From positions 52,268,540 through 52,332,539 of the forward strand of contig NC_057916.1 in the NCBI RefSeq assembly GCF_018873765.1: a stretch of 64,000 nucleotides of DNA. Reading direction: 5' to 3'. The notes beneath the pieces were generated by a model that had not been told where the DNA came from, did not search any database, and saw nothing but the letters and a program-made list of their open reading frames with translations. The stretch comes from Telopea speciosissima (lineage: Eukaryota; Streptophyta; Magnoliopsida; Proteales; Proteaceae). Made by a program: the position numbers and the translations under genes. Position 1 is the stretch's first letter, and every line of letters starts with the position of its first letter. Shown piece after piece: positions 11,295 through 21,761 of the stretch.

Positions 11295-13975
11295 TGTTAC
11301 ACCCGCACCCGAAATATACCCTAATACCCCGGGTTAAATTAGACCTTTACCAAAGGGTAGTGCCACGTGGCAATGGTCAACATTTATGGCCTTGAACTTA
11401 AAATATTAATATAAGTGTCCCCTCGAAGTCCTGGAAGTACGGGTCAAAGCCCTGTAACTTTCCTCGAAGTTTGGACCTTGACAGCAGCAACGGAGTCACG
11501 AACGGACTCACTTGAACTAATACTACTCGAAGATCCGCCCGTGCTGTTACTTGCCCTTTTGATTTATTTATTTTCCTATGGGACCCACATCTCTGTGTCC
11601 CGAACACCATAATTTGATCCCCAAACCAGATGAACCCTCACCCTTACCTTCTTATGGTTAATTGGGCCATGAGAGTGGACCCACAAGGCTTGACTTAAAT
11701 AAATAATGAGTTTTACTATTCTAACTTAAACCAAATAGACTTTAAGGACTAATACGTCTTATAAGACTTAGGGTTGACCCAAACATGTCCTAACTAGATG
11801 GACCTAATGGTTTATGACATGGACCAAATAAGACCTAAGGCCCAAATTAAAATCCATTTAAACCAAGAGACCACTAAGTATTTTAGGGGCACCTAAACAA
11901 ACAAGACCTAAGGTCCCATCTAACCCTTAAAAGATAAAACAAGCCTCCTATTCCCTTATCTCTCCCCCTCCTAAGCAAACCGTGGAGGAGAAGAGACAAG
12001 GAAGAAGAAGAAGTGGAAGTAGGAGCTGAATAAGAGGGGAAGGGAAGAAGATGGAAGGCATGCCAAGAAGGCTGGCTACCCCACATCTCCTCCTCTTGCT
12101 GTCCGGACAAGGCTTGAAGAGAAGAAGAAGGAGAAGAGACGGAAAGGAAGGGAGGAAGGAAGAGGTAGTGGTTCTTTAAGGCTGGCTGGGGCTGGGATTG
12201 GAGCTCCACTCACCAAGGTATGACCTAAACCCTTGGTACATCCCTCTTTCCATTTCCATTTTGATAGATTCTTTGAGCTTGAGCTAACCTAGGGTTCCAT
12301 TTGGGACTCAAGGTGATGCTCGACCCTTATTGGGAGCTCTAATGGTGCTGACTAAACCCTGGTTCACACTTCTATGAGCTGCTTTGCAGCCATTGCTACT
12401 GAACCTTTGGTTCTAAGCCATGAAACCCTACCCTTGGACCAAGTGAGACCAAACCCTTATGAGATCTTGAATCCATGAGGTGAGCTAAGGTTCTAGTGAC
12501 CCTAGGGAGACCTAAGACACCCCCTCCATGACCCTGAGTGCAAGGTGTACTCCAAGCTTCAAGCTAGAGGAAAGGCCCTTTGAAATCTCAAAAAAGATTT
12601 TCGACGGACGCACGACCGGATCCACCAATCGTGGTACCATCCGATGGTCCATCCAGTATAATCTCAGTGACTTGACCTGAATGGAGGCAGGACTGGATTT
12701 ACTCTGCTGCCTCCACCCGTGGGTCTGTTCCCTCTCGGGTATGTCTCAGGGATCGAACGGATGCAAGGGCGGACTAAGATGGCGCATTCGTCAGAGGATC
12801 CGCTCGCTCTCGGATGTGTCTCAGAAATTGAACGGATGCACGAACGGATCCAAGCAAGAAGTTCCGTCCGTGGATCCGCTCCTTGTGTTTTAACCTTTTG
12901 GCCTGAACGGAGTCAGGGGCGGACTCACCCTGTTGCTTCCGCCTATGAGTCCGCTCATGCTGTCTTGGTTGAAACTTGATTTTAACCTTGGGGACATAAC
13001 ATGGGGCCCCTTTATACACCTTTTAATGATTGCTTTTGTATTTTTAGGCTACCCAACTTGATGGATAGCTGGTGCACCGGTGAGATTCATGTCAACCACG
13101 TCGGGTGACAATCGAGTTCGTTGAGTGGGTTTTGGGTGACTTTGTTGGGTTTGAATATACATATTAAGGAACCATTATCATGCTATTATATAAATATAAG
13201 CATTGTGCGCATTGCATTATTTACCTCAAATGTGAACTGTTATGAATGTGATACTATCCTCACCATTGTATCAGGTGACGGTGCTAGGTGTGCCGGTATC
13301 GGAACCCCAATTTATTTAATTATGAAAACTATTATATGTCATCCTGATCTGTATGTGTCATGCCGTGCTGGTACCCGGGTACTAGATGGAATGGGACGTT
13401 GATGCATCTGAAATACCTCTTGGGACAATAGGACTTGCATGTAGTATATATGTGGCTAGGATGCTTGCTCCCTTATGCTATGACCCTTGCCAACAGGGGT
13501 TTGTGTGTTGGATAGTCTGAGCACCTGTTGCCTATGGAGGTGGGAGAGGCCAGGTCAGGGGTAGTGATGGCTATCGGGGTCTGCCACTGGGTGACCTGAT
13601 GGTTTTTACCAGCGTAGGCTCCCTTGTGATAATTGAAGTTTCACTGGGGCGATAAGTTAAGTGACCCTTTATGTCTCCCAAGTTATCACAGTAGAATTGT
13701 GTTAGGTGAAAAATGAATCTATTAGCATGCATCATTCTGCTTGAAATTATTTGTGTGTATGTATGTGTATTCCCCTTTGCTCCCTCACTAGCTAGTGTAG
13801 CTGTCCCCGTTACACAACCCCTTTTAGTTGATATACAGGTAATCTCTTGATGAGCATCGTTGGATGTGAATCAAGTGGAGTCGGTGGCTATGACTTGGAT
13901 GTCGATTTACACCCAAGAATGGTGCCCTAGTGGCGTAATTTATTATTTATTTTTGTATTCATCCACAATCATGTC
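11295..13975 (+). repeat. 3' LTR, truncated
   Basis: Starts TGTTACACCC, the inverted form of the ...GGGTGTGACA end of the first LTR. From 11500 it follows the first LTR closely, with many C/T and G/A differences, including the purine-rich leader (11985-12180), the splice-donor-like CCAAG/GTATGA near 12217 and the cassette array (12604-12965). Similarity stops at 13975 after 'CCACAATCAT'; the last roughly 330 bp are missing. The first 205 bp do not resemble the start of the other LTR. Confidence 0.65.
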
Positions 13976-13995
13976 TAACGTGTTTTCTTTTCCAG

Positions 13996-14691
13996 GTTGT
14001 CAGTTTGGAAGCCCTCCTGGCTGACCTTGGTTCTTCTGATGACAAGAAATATGCCAGTGATCCCTCGGGCTCTGGGCCTGTGTCCAAGGCCCAAGTAGCC
14101 CAGTCCAAGTCTCTCCTGTTTTCCTTCCTGCAGTCCCCTTTTCGTGAGGCTGTTGGCGCTGGGAATCTGACCGCTATTGCTGAAGCGCTCTGAACACTGT
14201 TATCCTCGCCGAACCTTCCTATCCCTGTCAAGGAATTGCTGGACGGTACCATTACGTTTATGTTCGACGTGACAACTTTGGCCCCTCTTGCTCTCAAAAA
14301 TGTAAAAGCTCTGGAGGATGCCCTCAAAGAAGGAGATGCCTTGGATGAGAAAGTCAGGAAAATTCGAGACAACCTCCAAGCAATCCTAAATGAGGTGAAG
14401 GAAGGGAAAGACAGACTGGCCCAAATTGATCAGAATATCCAAGGCTTGGAAACCCAACTCGTGGCCCTTCGGGTTGACAGGGCCGCTTTAGCTCAAGAAG
14501 TTGACAAGAAACTACTTGGCTCCCAAGCCATGACACTTGAGGCCAACTTTGTTAAGACCACTGCAAAGCAGCAAAGGGCACTAAAACCAACTCGCCAAGC
14601 CAACCTGGCCGTCGCCAACGAACGCCTATCAGTGATGGAGAAACAATGGAGCAAAATTCAAAAGTCCTTGCCACATGACTTTTTCAAGTAG
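13996..14691 (+). pseudogene. coiled-coil ORF antisense to a Tat-type retrotransposon
   Basis: A pyrimidine-rich acceptor (TTTTCTTTTCCAG, ending 13995) opens a frame of about 232 codons with one internal TGA at 14191-14193. The second half is a long heptad-rich helix ('ALEDALKEGDALDEKVRKI', 'LAQIDQNIQGLETQLVAL', 'ANERLSVMEKQWSKIQ'), predicted to form a coiled coil, ending 'SLPHDFFK'. Upstream exons are missing: similarity to the preceding LTR ends at 13975. The minus-strand integrase of the Tat element finishes about 200 bp further on, so this ORF occupies the space between integrase and 3' LTR in antisense, where additional ORFs occur in some plant gypsy elements. It may be the C-terminal part of a plant mobile-domain-type protein, but no conserved domain is visible here. 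Confidence 0.5.
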
Positions 14692-14899
14692 GCGTGCGTG
14701 CCTTCCCCTCCCCCTTTTGATATCAGTCTGAGAGAAAGCACTAGTATTTTGGTTTGTTTGCTTTTTGTTTCGGCGTGCTTGGGCCGTGTTTCCTTCCTCT
14801 TTCCCTGTGAATGGAACCTATTTCTCTTATCTCTCGACCTTGCTTTGGGGCGCTCCATCTCTCCCTTGACGTCCCGTTGCTTACCCCAGGTCCCAGATC

Positions 14900-16323
14900 G
14901 TAGGATGGAAAGTCTTAAGGAACTTCCCGTTTATGGGTCTTATCTGGACACTTCCATTCAGACCTCTCAGCCTATAGGTGCCACCTCGGAATACCTGGCA
15001 GACCGTAAATGGGCCTTTCCACATTAGGGACAATTATCCCAGCCTAGGGTCTCTTGCACCGATCGGAAGCACGGCCTTTAGGATGATGTTCCCCTCTTGG
15101 AAATGCTTAAGGTTGACTTTCCTATTGTAGACCGCTGCAACCTTCTTCTTCTACACTTGCATTCTATCGAGTGCGGCCAGTCGCTCTTCATCCAATTCGT
15201 CTACCTCGGCCAGCATCGCCTCACTGTAGGCCGTTGGTGTGAGTCCCTATTGGTACGTGACTTGTGCTAACTTCACACTAATCTCCATGGGAAGCATCGT
15301 GTTGTGGCCGTATGTCAGGGCGAAGGGTGTGACGGCTGTGCTAGTCCGCTGTGATGTACTAAATGCCCACAGAACCTTAGAAAGCATGTTTGCCCATCTC
15401 CGCGGGTTGTCATCTACCACTTTGGCCAAGCAACCCTTCAATATGTTGTTACTAGCCTCAGCCTGCCCATTGCCTTGTGCATAATATAGGGTGGAATGAG
15501 TGAACGTTATCCCCAACTCGGCTATAAAAGCTACAACCTCGTCCCCTGTGAAAACGGTCCCATTGTCACAAGTGATGGTCTCTAGGAGCCCGAACCTGTG
15601 AATGATGTGGCTCTTGAGGAACTGGATGATGTCCGCCTGACTAACCGCTTTCATTGGTACTGCTTCAACCCACTTTGTAAAGTAGTTAGTGGCCACGATA
15701 ATGAAGCAATGCCCCCGCGTGGCGGGGGGAGTAATTTTCCCTATCAAATCCATGGCCCAACCCCTGAATGGCCATGGTTTGATCACTGGATTGAACTCTG
15801 CTACCGGCAACCGCTGCAGTGGACCGTGGGTTTGACATGCCCAATAGCCCTTAGCATATCTGATGCAATCCACTGCCACCGTCGGCCAGTAATACCCATG
15901 GCGTCAAATCAGCCACCTCATCTTGGGACCAGCCTGATGTGCTCCGTGTATGCCCTCGTGAACTTCGGCCATGATCAATGTGGCCTCATTCAAACTGATG
16001 CACCTCAGTAATAGGTCATCTCTTCCCTTTTTGTAGAGGTCTCCCCCAATTAGTACGTATCCTGTGGCCCTGTCCTTGATCCTTTTGTCGAACTGTGGCC
16101 CAGGGTTATTCAGGTACTGGGTATTTGGCATTCGCCAATCGGGTTGTGTGTCCTCGACCTGATTGACTTCTACTTGGTTGACCTCGAGGATGGAAGACCG
16201 CACCTGCCTCTTAATGATAATGGTCCTTTCCAAGCTGCATCCTGGTAGCCTGATGCCAGACGCCGCCTGAGCCAAACTGTTCATGGCTTGATTCCTCAAC
16301 CGTGGGATGTGGCGACTGACCAC
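14900..16323 (-). pseudogene. integrase of the Tat-type element
   Basis: The zinc-binding region leads ('AEVHEGIHGAHQAGPKM', then 'HGYYWPT' and 'AKGYWACQTHG', an HHCC-type finger). The catalytic core follows with its acidic triad visible: D in 'GWAMDLIGKI', D in 'ITCDNGTVFTGDE' and E in 'QGNGQAEASNNILKG'. The C-terminal segment 'LPIGARDPRLG..KGPFTVCQVFRGGTYRL' runs to about 14900 with stops and shifts. The enzyme would insert element cDNA into the genome. An in-frame stop at about 15904 separates finger and core, and a stop at 15247 ends the core frame early, so no full protein can be made. Confidence 0.85.
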
Positions 16324-16326
16324 ATC

Positions 16327-17000
16327 CTAGAATCCATCGATCAGCTTCTTGGCCAGCGCATAATACTCAACCAAATGCTCGCTCTCACACCGATATTCAC
16401 CGGCCAGCTGTCTGATTACCAACTGTGAGTCCCCAATGATCTCCACGGCATCAACTTTCAGGCCGAGAAGTAGGCTGATCCCAAGTATGAGAGCTTCATA
16501 CTCGGCCTGGTTGTTGGAATAAGGGAAATCAAACTGAAAAGCCATTTGAGTCCCTGTTCCTTTAGGTGACTGCAGCACAACCCCTACCCCTGCAGCCTGT
16601 TCAGTTTTGGACCCATCAAAGAAAAGTCTCCAAGGTGTTAGCCCGATGTGTGGCACCTCCACCGTGCCTTTCCTTGCCTCAATAGGAGGGTGGTCAGCAA
16701 GGAAATTCGCTAAAGCCTGCCCCTTGACCGCCTTCTGGGGTACATACTGGAGGGCAAACTCGGTCAAGGCGAGGGTCCACTTTCCTATCCTTCCCTTGGA
16801 AATGGGCCGCGTAAGCATGTACTTAATCACGTCAGTCCGATAAATCACGTTCACCGTGGTTGGCAAAAGGTAATACCGTAATTTGGTGTAGGATAAAAAC
16901 AACGCCAAGCAGAGTTTCTCAATGGCTGAGTATCTCAGCTCTACCTCGGGCAAGGCCTGACTTAGGTAAAACACAGCCTGCTCATTCCTGGCCTCGTTGT
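16327..17000 (-). pseudogene. tandem RNase H domains of the Tat-type element
   Basis: The first domain is the gypsy RNase H that follows RT ('YLSQALPEVELRYSAIEKLC', 'YYLLPTTVNVIYRTD', 'RIGKWTLALTEF'). The second is the archaeal-like RNase H with its acidic residues: 'WRLFFDGSKT', 'NNQAEYEALILGI' and 'VEIIGDSQLVIRQLAGEY'. Dual RNase H is a hallmark of the Tat lineage. A TAG at 16327-16329 interrupts the polyprotein just before the integrase part; otherwise the 216 codons are open. Confidence 0.85.
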
Positions 17001-17001
17001 C

Positions 17002-18353
17002 CTACGCCAATAAGCTTCCTATCAAACTTTGTGCCGCTGACACATACAGCTTCAAGGGTACTCCCTTCCTTGGAGGCATTAGAACCGGAGGCCTAGTCAA
17101 GTAGGCTTTTATTTGATCAAACGCCCTTTGGTGAAGGCTATCCCATCTAAAGACTTCGCCAGCCTTCAGTTTTAACAAGGGGGAGAAAATCTTTGTCCGG
17201 CCTACGGAGTTGGGTATGAAGCGCAGGAGGAAATTCACTTGTTCCAAAAACTTTTGTAACTCCTTTTTGTTTGAAGGCCCCTTGGATGGCCTTGGCCTTG
17301 TTTTTATCTACTTCTATCCCCTTCTGATGGACCAAGAAGCCAAGGAAATTGCCAGCTGCCACCCCAAAGGCACATTTCAATGGGTTGATCTTCAGGTCGT
17401 GGGTCCTCATCTTGGAAAACACCCTTCTCAAGTGATCGAGGTGTTCCTATTCGTGCTTTGACTTGACCACCACATCATCGATGTAGACCTCCACAAAAGT
17501 ACCAATCATGTCATGGAATATAGTATTCATACCTCTCTAGTAAGTTGCACCAGCGTTCTTCAGTCTGAATGGCATGACCACCCACTCGTACATCCCCAGC
17601 GCCCCGGGGAAACAGAAAGCTATCTTTGGGACGTCCTCTTCTGCTATGAATATCTGGTTTTTTATCCTGCATGGCCGTCCATGAAAGACATTATCCAATT
17701 TTTATAGCCACGTCGACCAACATATCGGCCACCGGCATCAGGTATTCATCCTTGGGAGTGGCTTTGTTCAGGTCTCTAAAGTCAATACACACCCTTAGTT
17801 TCCCGTTCCTTTTTATGACTGGAACTATGTTAGACACCCACTCTACGTATCTGGCGGTCCTAATGAAGCCCGCCTTAAGGAGCCGCTCGATTTTGTCCTT
17901 GATTTTTAGGATGACGTTCGGCGCCATGCGCCTGGGCAATTGTTTTATCGGTCTGCAATTATCTTTGATGGGCAACCAATGTTCAACCAACCTTCTGTCT
18001 AGACTAGGCATCTCAGAGTAGTCCCAAGCAAAGCAATCCTTAAATTCCTTTAATAAGCTTACAATTTCCTCCCTTAACACAGGTGGGAGTAAACCACTAA
18101 CATAGATAGGCCGTTGATCTTTGACCGTTCCTAAGTTAACTTCAACTAACGGATCCTGGACCTCCGCCAGTGTTTCTTCCATCTTAGGGGGTGTAGGTAG
18201 CAAATCCTGCAGCCTGACTTCGGGGCCGTTCATAACCTCATCCCTGGCCGGGACTTCGGCCACCACGTTCACTTCATGAGACATTCTCTGCTCCAGGCTT
18301 GCTACAGTCAGCCAGTGTAGTATGTCTGTAACAGTCGCCTGGTTTGTCTTCAT
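17002..18353 (-). pseudogene. reverse transcriptase of the Tat-type element
   Basis: RT palm and fingers are spread over several frames. '18353 to 17691' carries 'FAWDYSEMPSLDRRLVEH', 'ERLLKAGFIRTARYVEWVS' and 'GKLRVCIDFRDLNKATPKD'. The catalytic YIDD motif lies at about 17478-17489 ('FVEVYIDDVVVKS') in another frame. 'LKINPLKCAFGVAAGNFLGF' follows in a third (17431-17147). At least two frameshifts and several stops make it inactive. It continues directly into the RNase H domains. Confidence 0.85.
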
Positions 18354-19470
18354 AGGTCATCTTGGTCGGTCTTCCTCCGCCGGTCTCCGATGTTCGGCAG
18401 AGCCCCTGTTTGAGGTCCTTTCAGCTGAAATACCTCTTCCAACACTATTGCTGAAGTAACTAAGGATGTAGGTCTCCCATGCTCATCTGCTCCAATGAAC
18501 CGGATGGGACCGATGTACCCATCGTACAAAGCAGCTTCAGCATGGCTGGAGTCGACCAAGAAAGGCCTATTGTCGGCCATTACCAGCTCGATCTTCCCTC
18601 CTTTATACCAAAGTACTAGGAGCTGGTGTAGGGATGAAGGGATGCAGGAATTTGCATGAATCCAATCCCGCCCTAATAGGGCGTTGTAGTTAGCCATGGC
18701 ATCCATGACGAAGAAGGCCGGTAGGGATGTTTGGTTTTCGACCTTCAAATTGATCGGGAGTACTCCTCTAGGTATAGTTGGCCCACCTAGGAAGTTTGTG
18801 ACCTAGACATCAGCGGGCAAAAGGTCAGTCTCGTCCTTGCCTAGGCGCTTCATCATTCTTGAGGGCAGGATGTTCACCGTCGCCCCATTGTCTACAAGAA
18901 CCCTGGCCACCGGCTTGCCATCCATGTGAGATTGGATATAGAGCGGCTTCAGGTGCCGGGTCATCTCTTGGGTTGGCTCCTCAAATATGTCGGCCACCCA
19001 CCCCTGTGGTACCGGGGTGTCAAAGGTGTACTCTGTCTCTCTTGTGATGATCGTCCGGACGTTGTCCTTCTGGTCCTAGTGGTTCGGTTCCTCGTGGTCT
19101 AACTCCTTCTCAGCCTGTTCCTTAGCGGGCACCAGTTCCAAACCCAAGACTCTGGGGGCGCATCCCCTTCGTCCACGTCTCCTTCCAACTCTATCTCCTG
19201 GCCGGGCTAGTACTGGAACGTCCTTGGCAAGAGGCCCGTGCTGTCAACCCTAGGGCTGGCACATGTGACTATGTCTCCAAAAACGTCTGGGTCACTATCT
19301 TCGGTCTTGTAGTCTGACACGTTTGGTTCTAAGACTGCCCCTTCTCCAGTGACGGCTTCTGGCCCTTAGACCTTCGGAGGTTCGCCAACTGTCTGGCTTT
19401 GGTCCGTAGAACTCGTGCCTTGACCATCTTGATCTCGGGAGGTTGTAGCCGCGAACTAAACCATTTGGGG
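18354..19470 (-). pseudogene. protease and gag tail of the Tat-type element
   Basis: The aspartic protease motif reads 'ARVLVDNGATVNILP' (about 18850-18905), the D-N-G form seen in Tat elements, followed by 'YNALLGRDWIHA'. One stop near 18803 breaks the frame. Upstream (19000-19470) lies charged, low-homology text consistent with the end of gag; the gag core and its zinc knuckle are absent. The next frame ends at 18350, overlapping the start of the RT portion. Confidence 0.65.
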
Positions 19471-19826
19471 AAGATGAGGGCAATTTGGTCATTTTATTCT
19501 TTAATTTTTGTAGGTTTTTATCAAAAGAGCATTTTGGTCATTAGATTCCCTGAAACTAACGTCTAACGTCCCAAATTAACGGACTGGACCAAAGTGCTAC
19601 ACTGTTTTGAAAGTAGGGGAGTTTGCATTTAGAAAAGTTGTAAGAGGGCATTGAGACAAATGGATATTTTTAGGGGGGTATTTGTAAAAAACCCTTATAC
19701 TTTTACTAAGGCAGTCATTAAAGTCTCATTTAAGTAGACATCCTTGAATAGAAGTTGGTTCTCTGCAGGAGAAAATAGAAGGTAGATCTTCAATGGGAGT
19801 CTTTCTAGCAGAAGTTCCCAGGATTG
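19471..19826. other. intergenic target region of the copia insertion
   Basis: AT-rich, with phrases such as GGGGTATTTGTAAAAAACCC and 'TTGGTCATTTTATTC' common in plant repeats. No gene is seen. Confidence 0.4.
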
Positions 19827-19831
19827 GCCAC
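19827..19831. repeat. target-site duplication, left (GCCAC)
   Basis: GCCAC sits immediately before the left copia LTR and again immediately after the right one (38695-38699). A perfect 5-bp duplication is what copia integrase leaves. Confidence 0.85.
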
Positions 19832-20072
19832 TATTGAACGATAATACTTTCTCTCTCATGTTTCACATTTTTCACATGTGATATTAATTTTCATCACATG
19901 AGATATGAATCTTTTCTTTGGGTTGCAAGTTTGTATGTGAATGTATTATGGTAACCCAATATTTCATATAATCTTACCTTATAAAGTCCAGTGAGTTGCT
20001 CACTCCATGTAATCTCTATATATTGTCCAATTGGAGAATCAAATTCTTTAAGGAATAATATCAGATTTATCA
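19832..20072 (+). repeat. copia 5' LTR
   Basis: Begins TATTGAACGATAATAC and ends CAGATTTATCA. It aligns with 38450-38694 throughout, for example 'TATGGTAACCCAATATTTCA' in both. Its first dinucleotide has decayed from TG to TA. Confidence 0.9.
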
Positions 20073-20090
20073 TCGTGTCCAGAGCCCAAT
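20073..20090 (+). other. decayed primer binding site
   Basis: TCGTGTCCAGAGCCCAA directly follows the LTR and resembles the tRNA-Met PBS TGGTATCAGAGCCCA with substitutions. Confidence 0.55.
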
Positions 20091-20199
20091 ACTCTCCAAT
20101 GAGAATTTGTTTTTTTCTTCCTGGGATGTTTTCTCTTTTCCATCATGGGATACGAATTCAATTCCTCCATGGTTAGCTCTCTAACCCTTACACCACTTC

Positions 20200-21257
20200 C
20201 CCCTTTCCTAATGCTCATCACTATATCTCCATTAAACTCACCTCTAAGAATTTTTTGTTTTGGCAAAATCAAGTTGAACCCTTTCTCGATGGCCAAAACC
20301 TGTTTGATCATCTCGATGGAAGTACACCATGCCCTAATGATCCTGTTGAACGTGCTCACTGGCATTGTCAAGATTCCATGATTCACAGTCTTCTTATTGC
20401 CTAAGGGTGTCAACCGGTTCGGTTTCGGTTCGGTTCCATGCCTTGTGGGTGTGACCCAAAACTGAACTGAAACCCGAGTCGGTTATGGGATTAACAATCG
20501 AATCTGAAACACCTCGGCTTGGTTCGGTCTCGATTCTAATTCGGTTTAAAAAAATGGTTCTAATTCGGGTCTAATTCGATTTTTAATACATTATAATACG
20601 GTTCCATGTTTTATAGGCTGCTAGTTCATCCATTGTTACTACTTTGCTGTGTTCTCAAGGAATTCTATTTGTATAAATAAATGCTCACAAAACCTTAAAG
20701 GAACACATCAAAATTATAATTTCAAAAGAAAACACATCAATAAATCATAGAGAAACACATCAAAATTAGTTGTTTCGAAAGATAGTATCATTTTGATTTT
20801 GGTGCATACCGTTTTGGTTACTTTACTTACTTTATTAATTATCATTTACCCAAAAGATATTAAAAGATATAGGGTTTGGGAATAAATGGGTATTCGGTTC
20901 GATTTCGGTTCAAACCTACGGGTCTGAACGTAAAATTGAAACCGGACCGAATCGAATTAATTATCATACATCTGAACCAAAACCAAACCGAATTAATTTG
21001 GTTCGGCTCGATTTCGGGTTCGGTTTGGTTTTGATACCCTTATTCTTGCCTCTCTCTCTGAAGAAGTTTTTTCGTTAGTTCTTGGCAAGAAAACAAGCCG
21101 AGCTAATTGGGACACATTAACCACTACTTTCTCTTCTTCTGAGAGCCAAATTATGTCCCTGACAATGGCCCTTCAAGATCTAACATAGAAACCTGATGAA
21201 CCTGTCTCAGATTTTTTACGGCGTGCAAAAACAATTGCTACCGAACTCAGTGTTGCT
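20200..21257 (+). pseudogene. copia gag, N-terminal part, interrupted
   Basis: The frame at 20205-20402 reads 'NFLFWQNQVEPFLDGQNLFD' and 'STPCPNDPVERAHWHCQDS', the UBN2-type gag of plant copia elements. After a 639-bp insertion it resumes at 21050 as 'SLSEEVFSLVLGKKTSRANW', 'TTTFSSSESQIMSLTMALQD' and 'SDFLRRAKTIATELSVA', with one TAG in place of Gln. It is cut at about 21257 by gypsy protease sequence. Gag packages the element RNA into virus-like particles in the cytoplasm; this one is defunct. Confidence 0.85.
20403..21041. mobile_element. hAT-like non-autonomous element in copia gag
   Basis: Termini AAGGGTGTCAA and TTGATACCCTT are inverted with one mismatch. The subterminal parts are full of GGTTCGGTTTCGG-type repeats in opposite orientations at the two ends. 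Flanks are TATTGCCT at left and ATTCTTGCCT at right, an imperfect target duplication compatible with the 8 bp of hAT. Gag reads through cleanly if the segment is ignored. No transposase ORF is present. A 323-bp relative lies at 48141-48463. Confidence 0.75.
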
Positions 21258-21761
21258 GCCGAAGAAGAAAACCAATGTTCCTAAGAAAGCATTCTTTGCT
21301 GCCACTGTTAGTTCTGTATTGTCTCAACATTCTTTGGCCGCTAAGTATAAAGACCCTGGATGCCCCACTATCTATTGTTTTATTGGTAACACTAAGATTG
21401 GCCACGTCTCCTTGATTTAGGAGCAAGTGTGAATTTAATACCTTATTCAGTGTACCAACAGTTAGGGCTAGGAGACCTTAAACCAACCACGGTTACACTT
21501 CAGTTAGCTAACAAATCGGTTAAGACTCCTAAGGGCATGGTAGAGGATGTTCTAGTTAAGGTGGGTGAATTTTTGTATCCTGTGGATTTCATTGTTCTAG
21601 ACACCCAACCTGTTGTTTGTATTAGAGATCAAATCCCTATCATCCTGGGTAGACCATTTCTTGCTACTAGTAATGCTCTGATTAATTGTAGGAGTGGTCT
21701 CAAGAAGCTTTCTTTTGGTAGTTCTTCTCATGAGTTTCATGTCTTTCGATTAAGAAAGTAG
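21258..21761 (+). pseudogene. Athila-type gag-pro junction and protease
   Basis: 'VPKKAFFAATVSSVLSQ' and 'KYKDPGCPTIYCFIG' precede a one-base shift near 21415. The aspartic protease follows: 'LGASVNLIPYSVYQQLGLG', 'TTVTLQLANKSVKTPKGMVE', 'YPVDFIVLDTQPV' and 'IPIILGRPFLATSNALI'. These blocks are characteristic of Athila-lineage gypsy proteases. The catalytic D-L-G triplet is split by the shift. Left of it copia gag ends without any LTR, so this is a junction of broken ends. Confidence 0.8.

Larger units (their letters stand above)
3443..13975 (+). mobile_element. non-autonomous LTR retrotransposon (LARD-like, antisense ORF)
   Basis: Two copies of a long LTR flank an internal region of about 4.7 kb. 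Immediately after the first copy is a tRNA-Met-type primer binding site, and just before the second is a purine-rich tract, so the element points right. No gag, protease, RT or integrase reading frame is visible internally. The only protein-coding trace is an opposite-strand ORF (7389-8527). The second LTR is cut off at 13975, where antisense-ORF sequence of the next element begins, so no target duplication can be tested. The phrase 'TTTGGGGATGAATTTTT' before the tract matches the tail typical of chromovirus-type gypsy elements, which suggests a gypsy partner supplies the enzymes. Confidence 0.7.
14890..19470 (-). mobile_element. Ty3/gypsy retrotransposon, Tat lineage, internal part
   Basis: Reading leftwards from about 19470 come a gag tail, protease, RT, RNase H, a second RNase H and integrase, in gypsy order. 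The second, archaeal-like RNase H after the first is diagnostic of the Tat/Ogre/Retand lineage. Both LTRs and most of gag are missing: the left end stops against the antisense coiled-coil ORF and a foreign LTR at 13975, and the right end fades near 19470. Stops and frameshifts are scattered, so the copy is dead. Confidence 0.85.
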
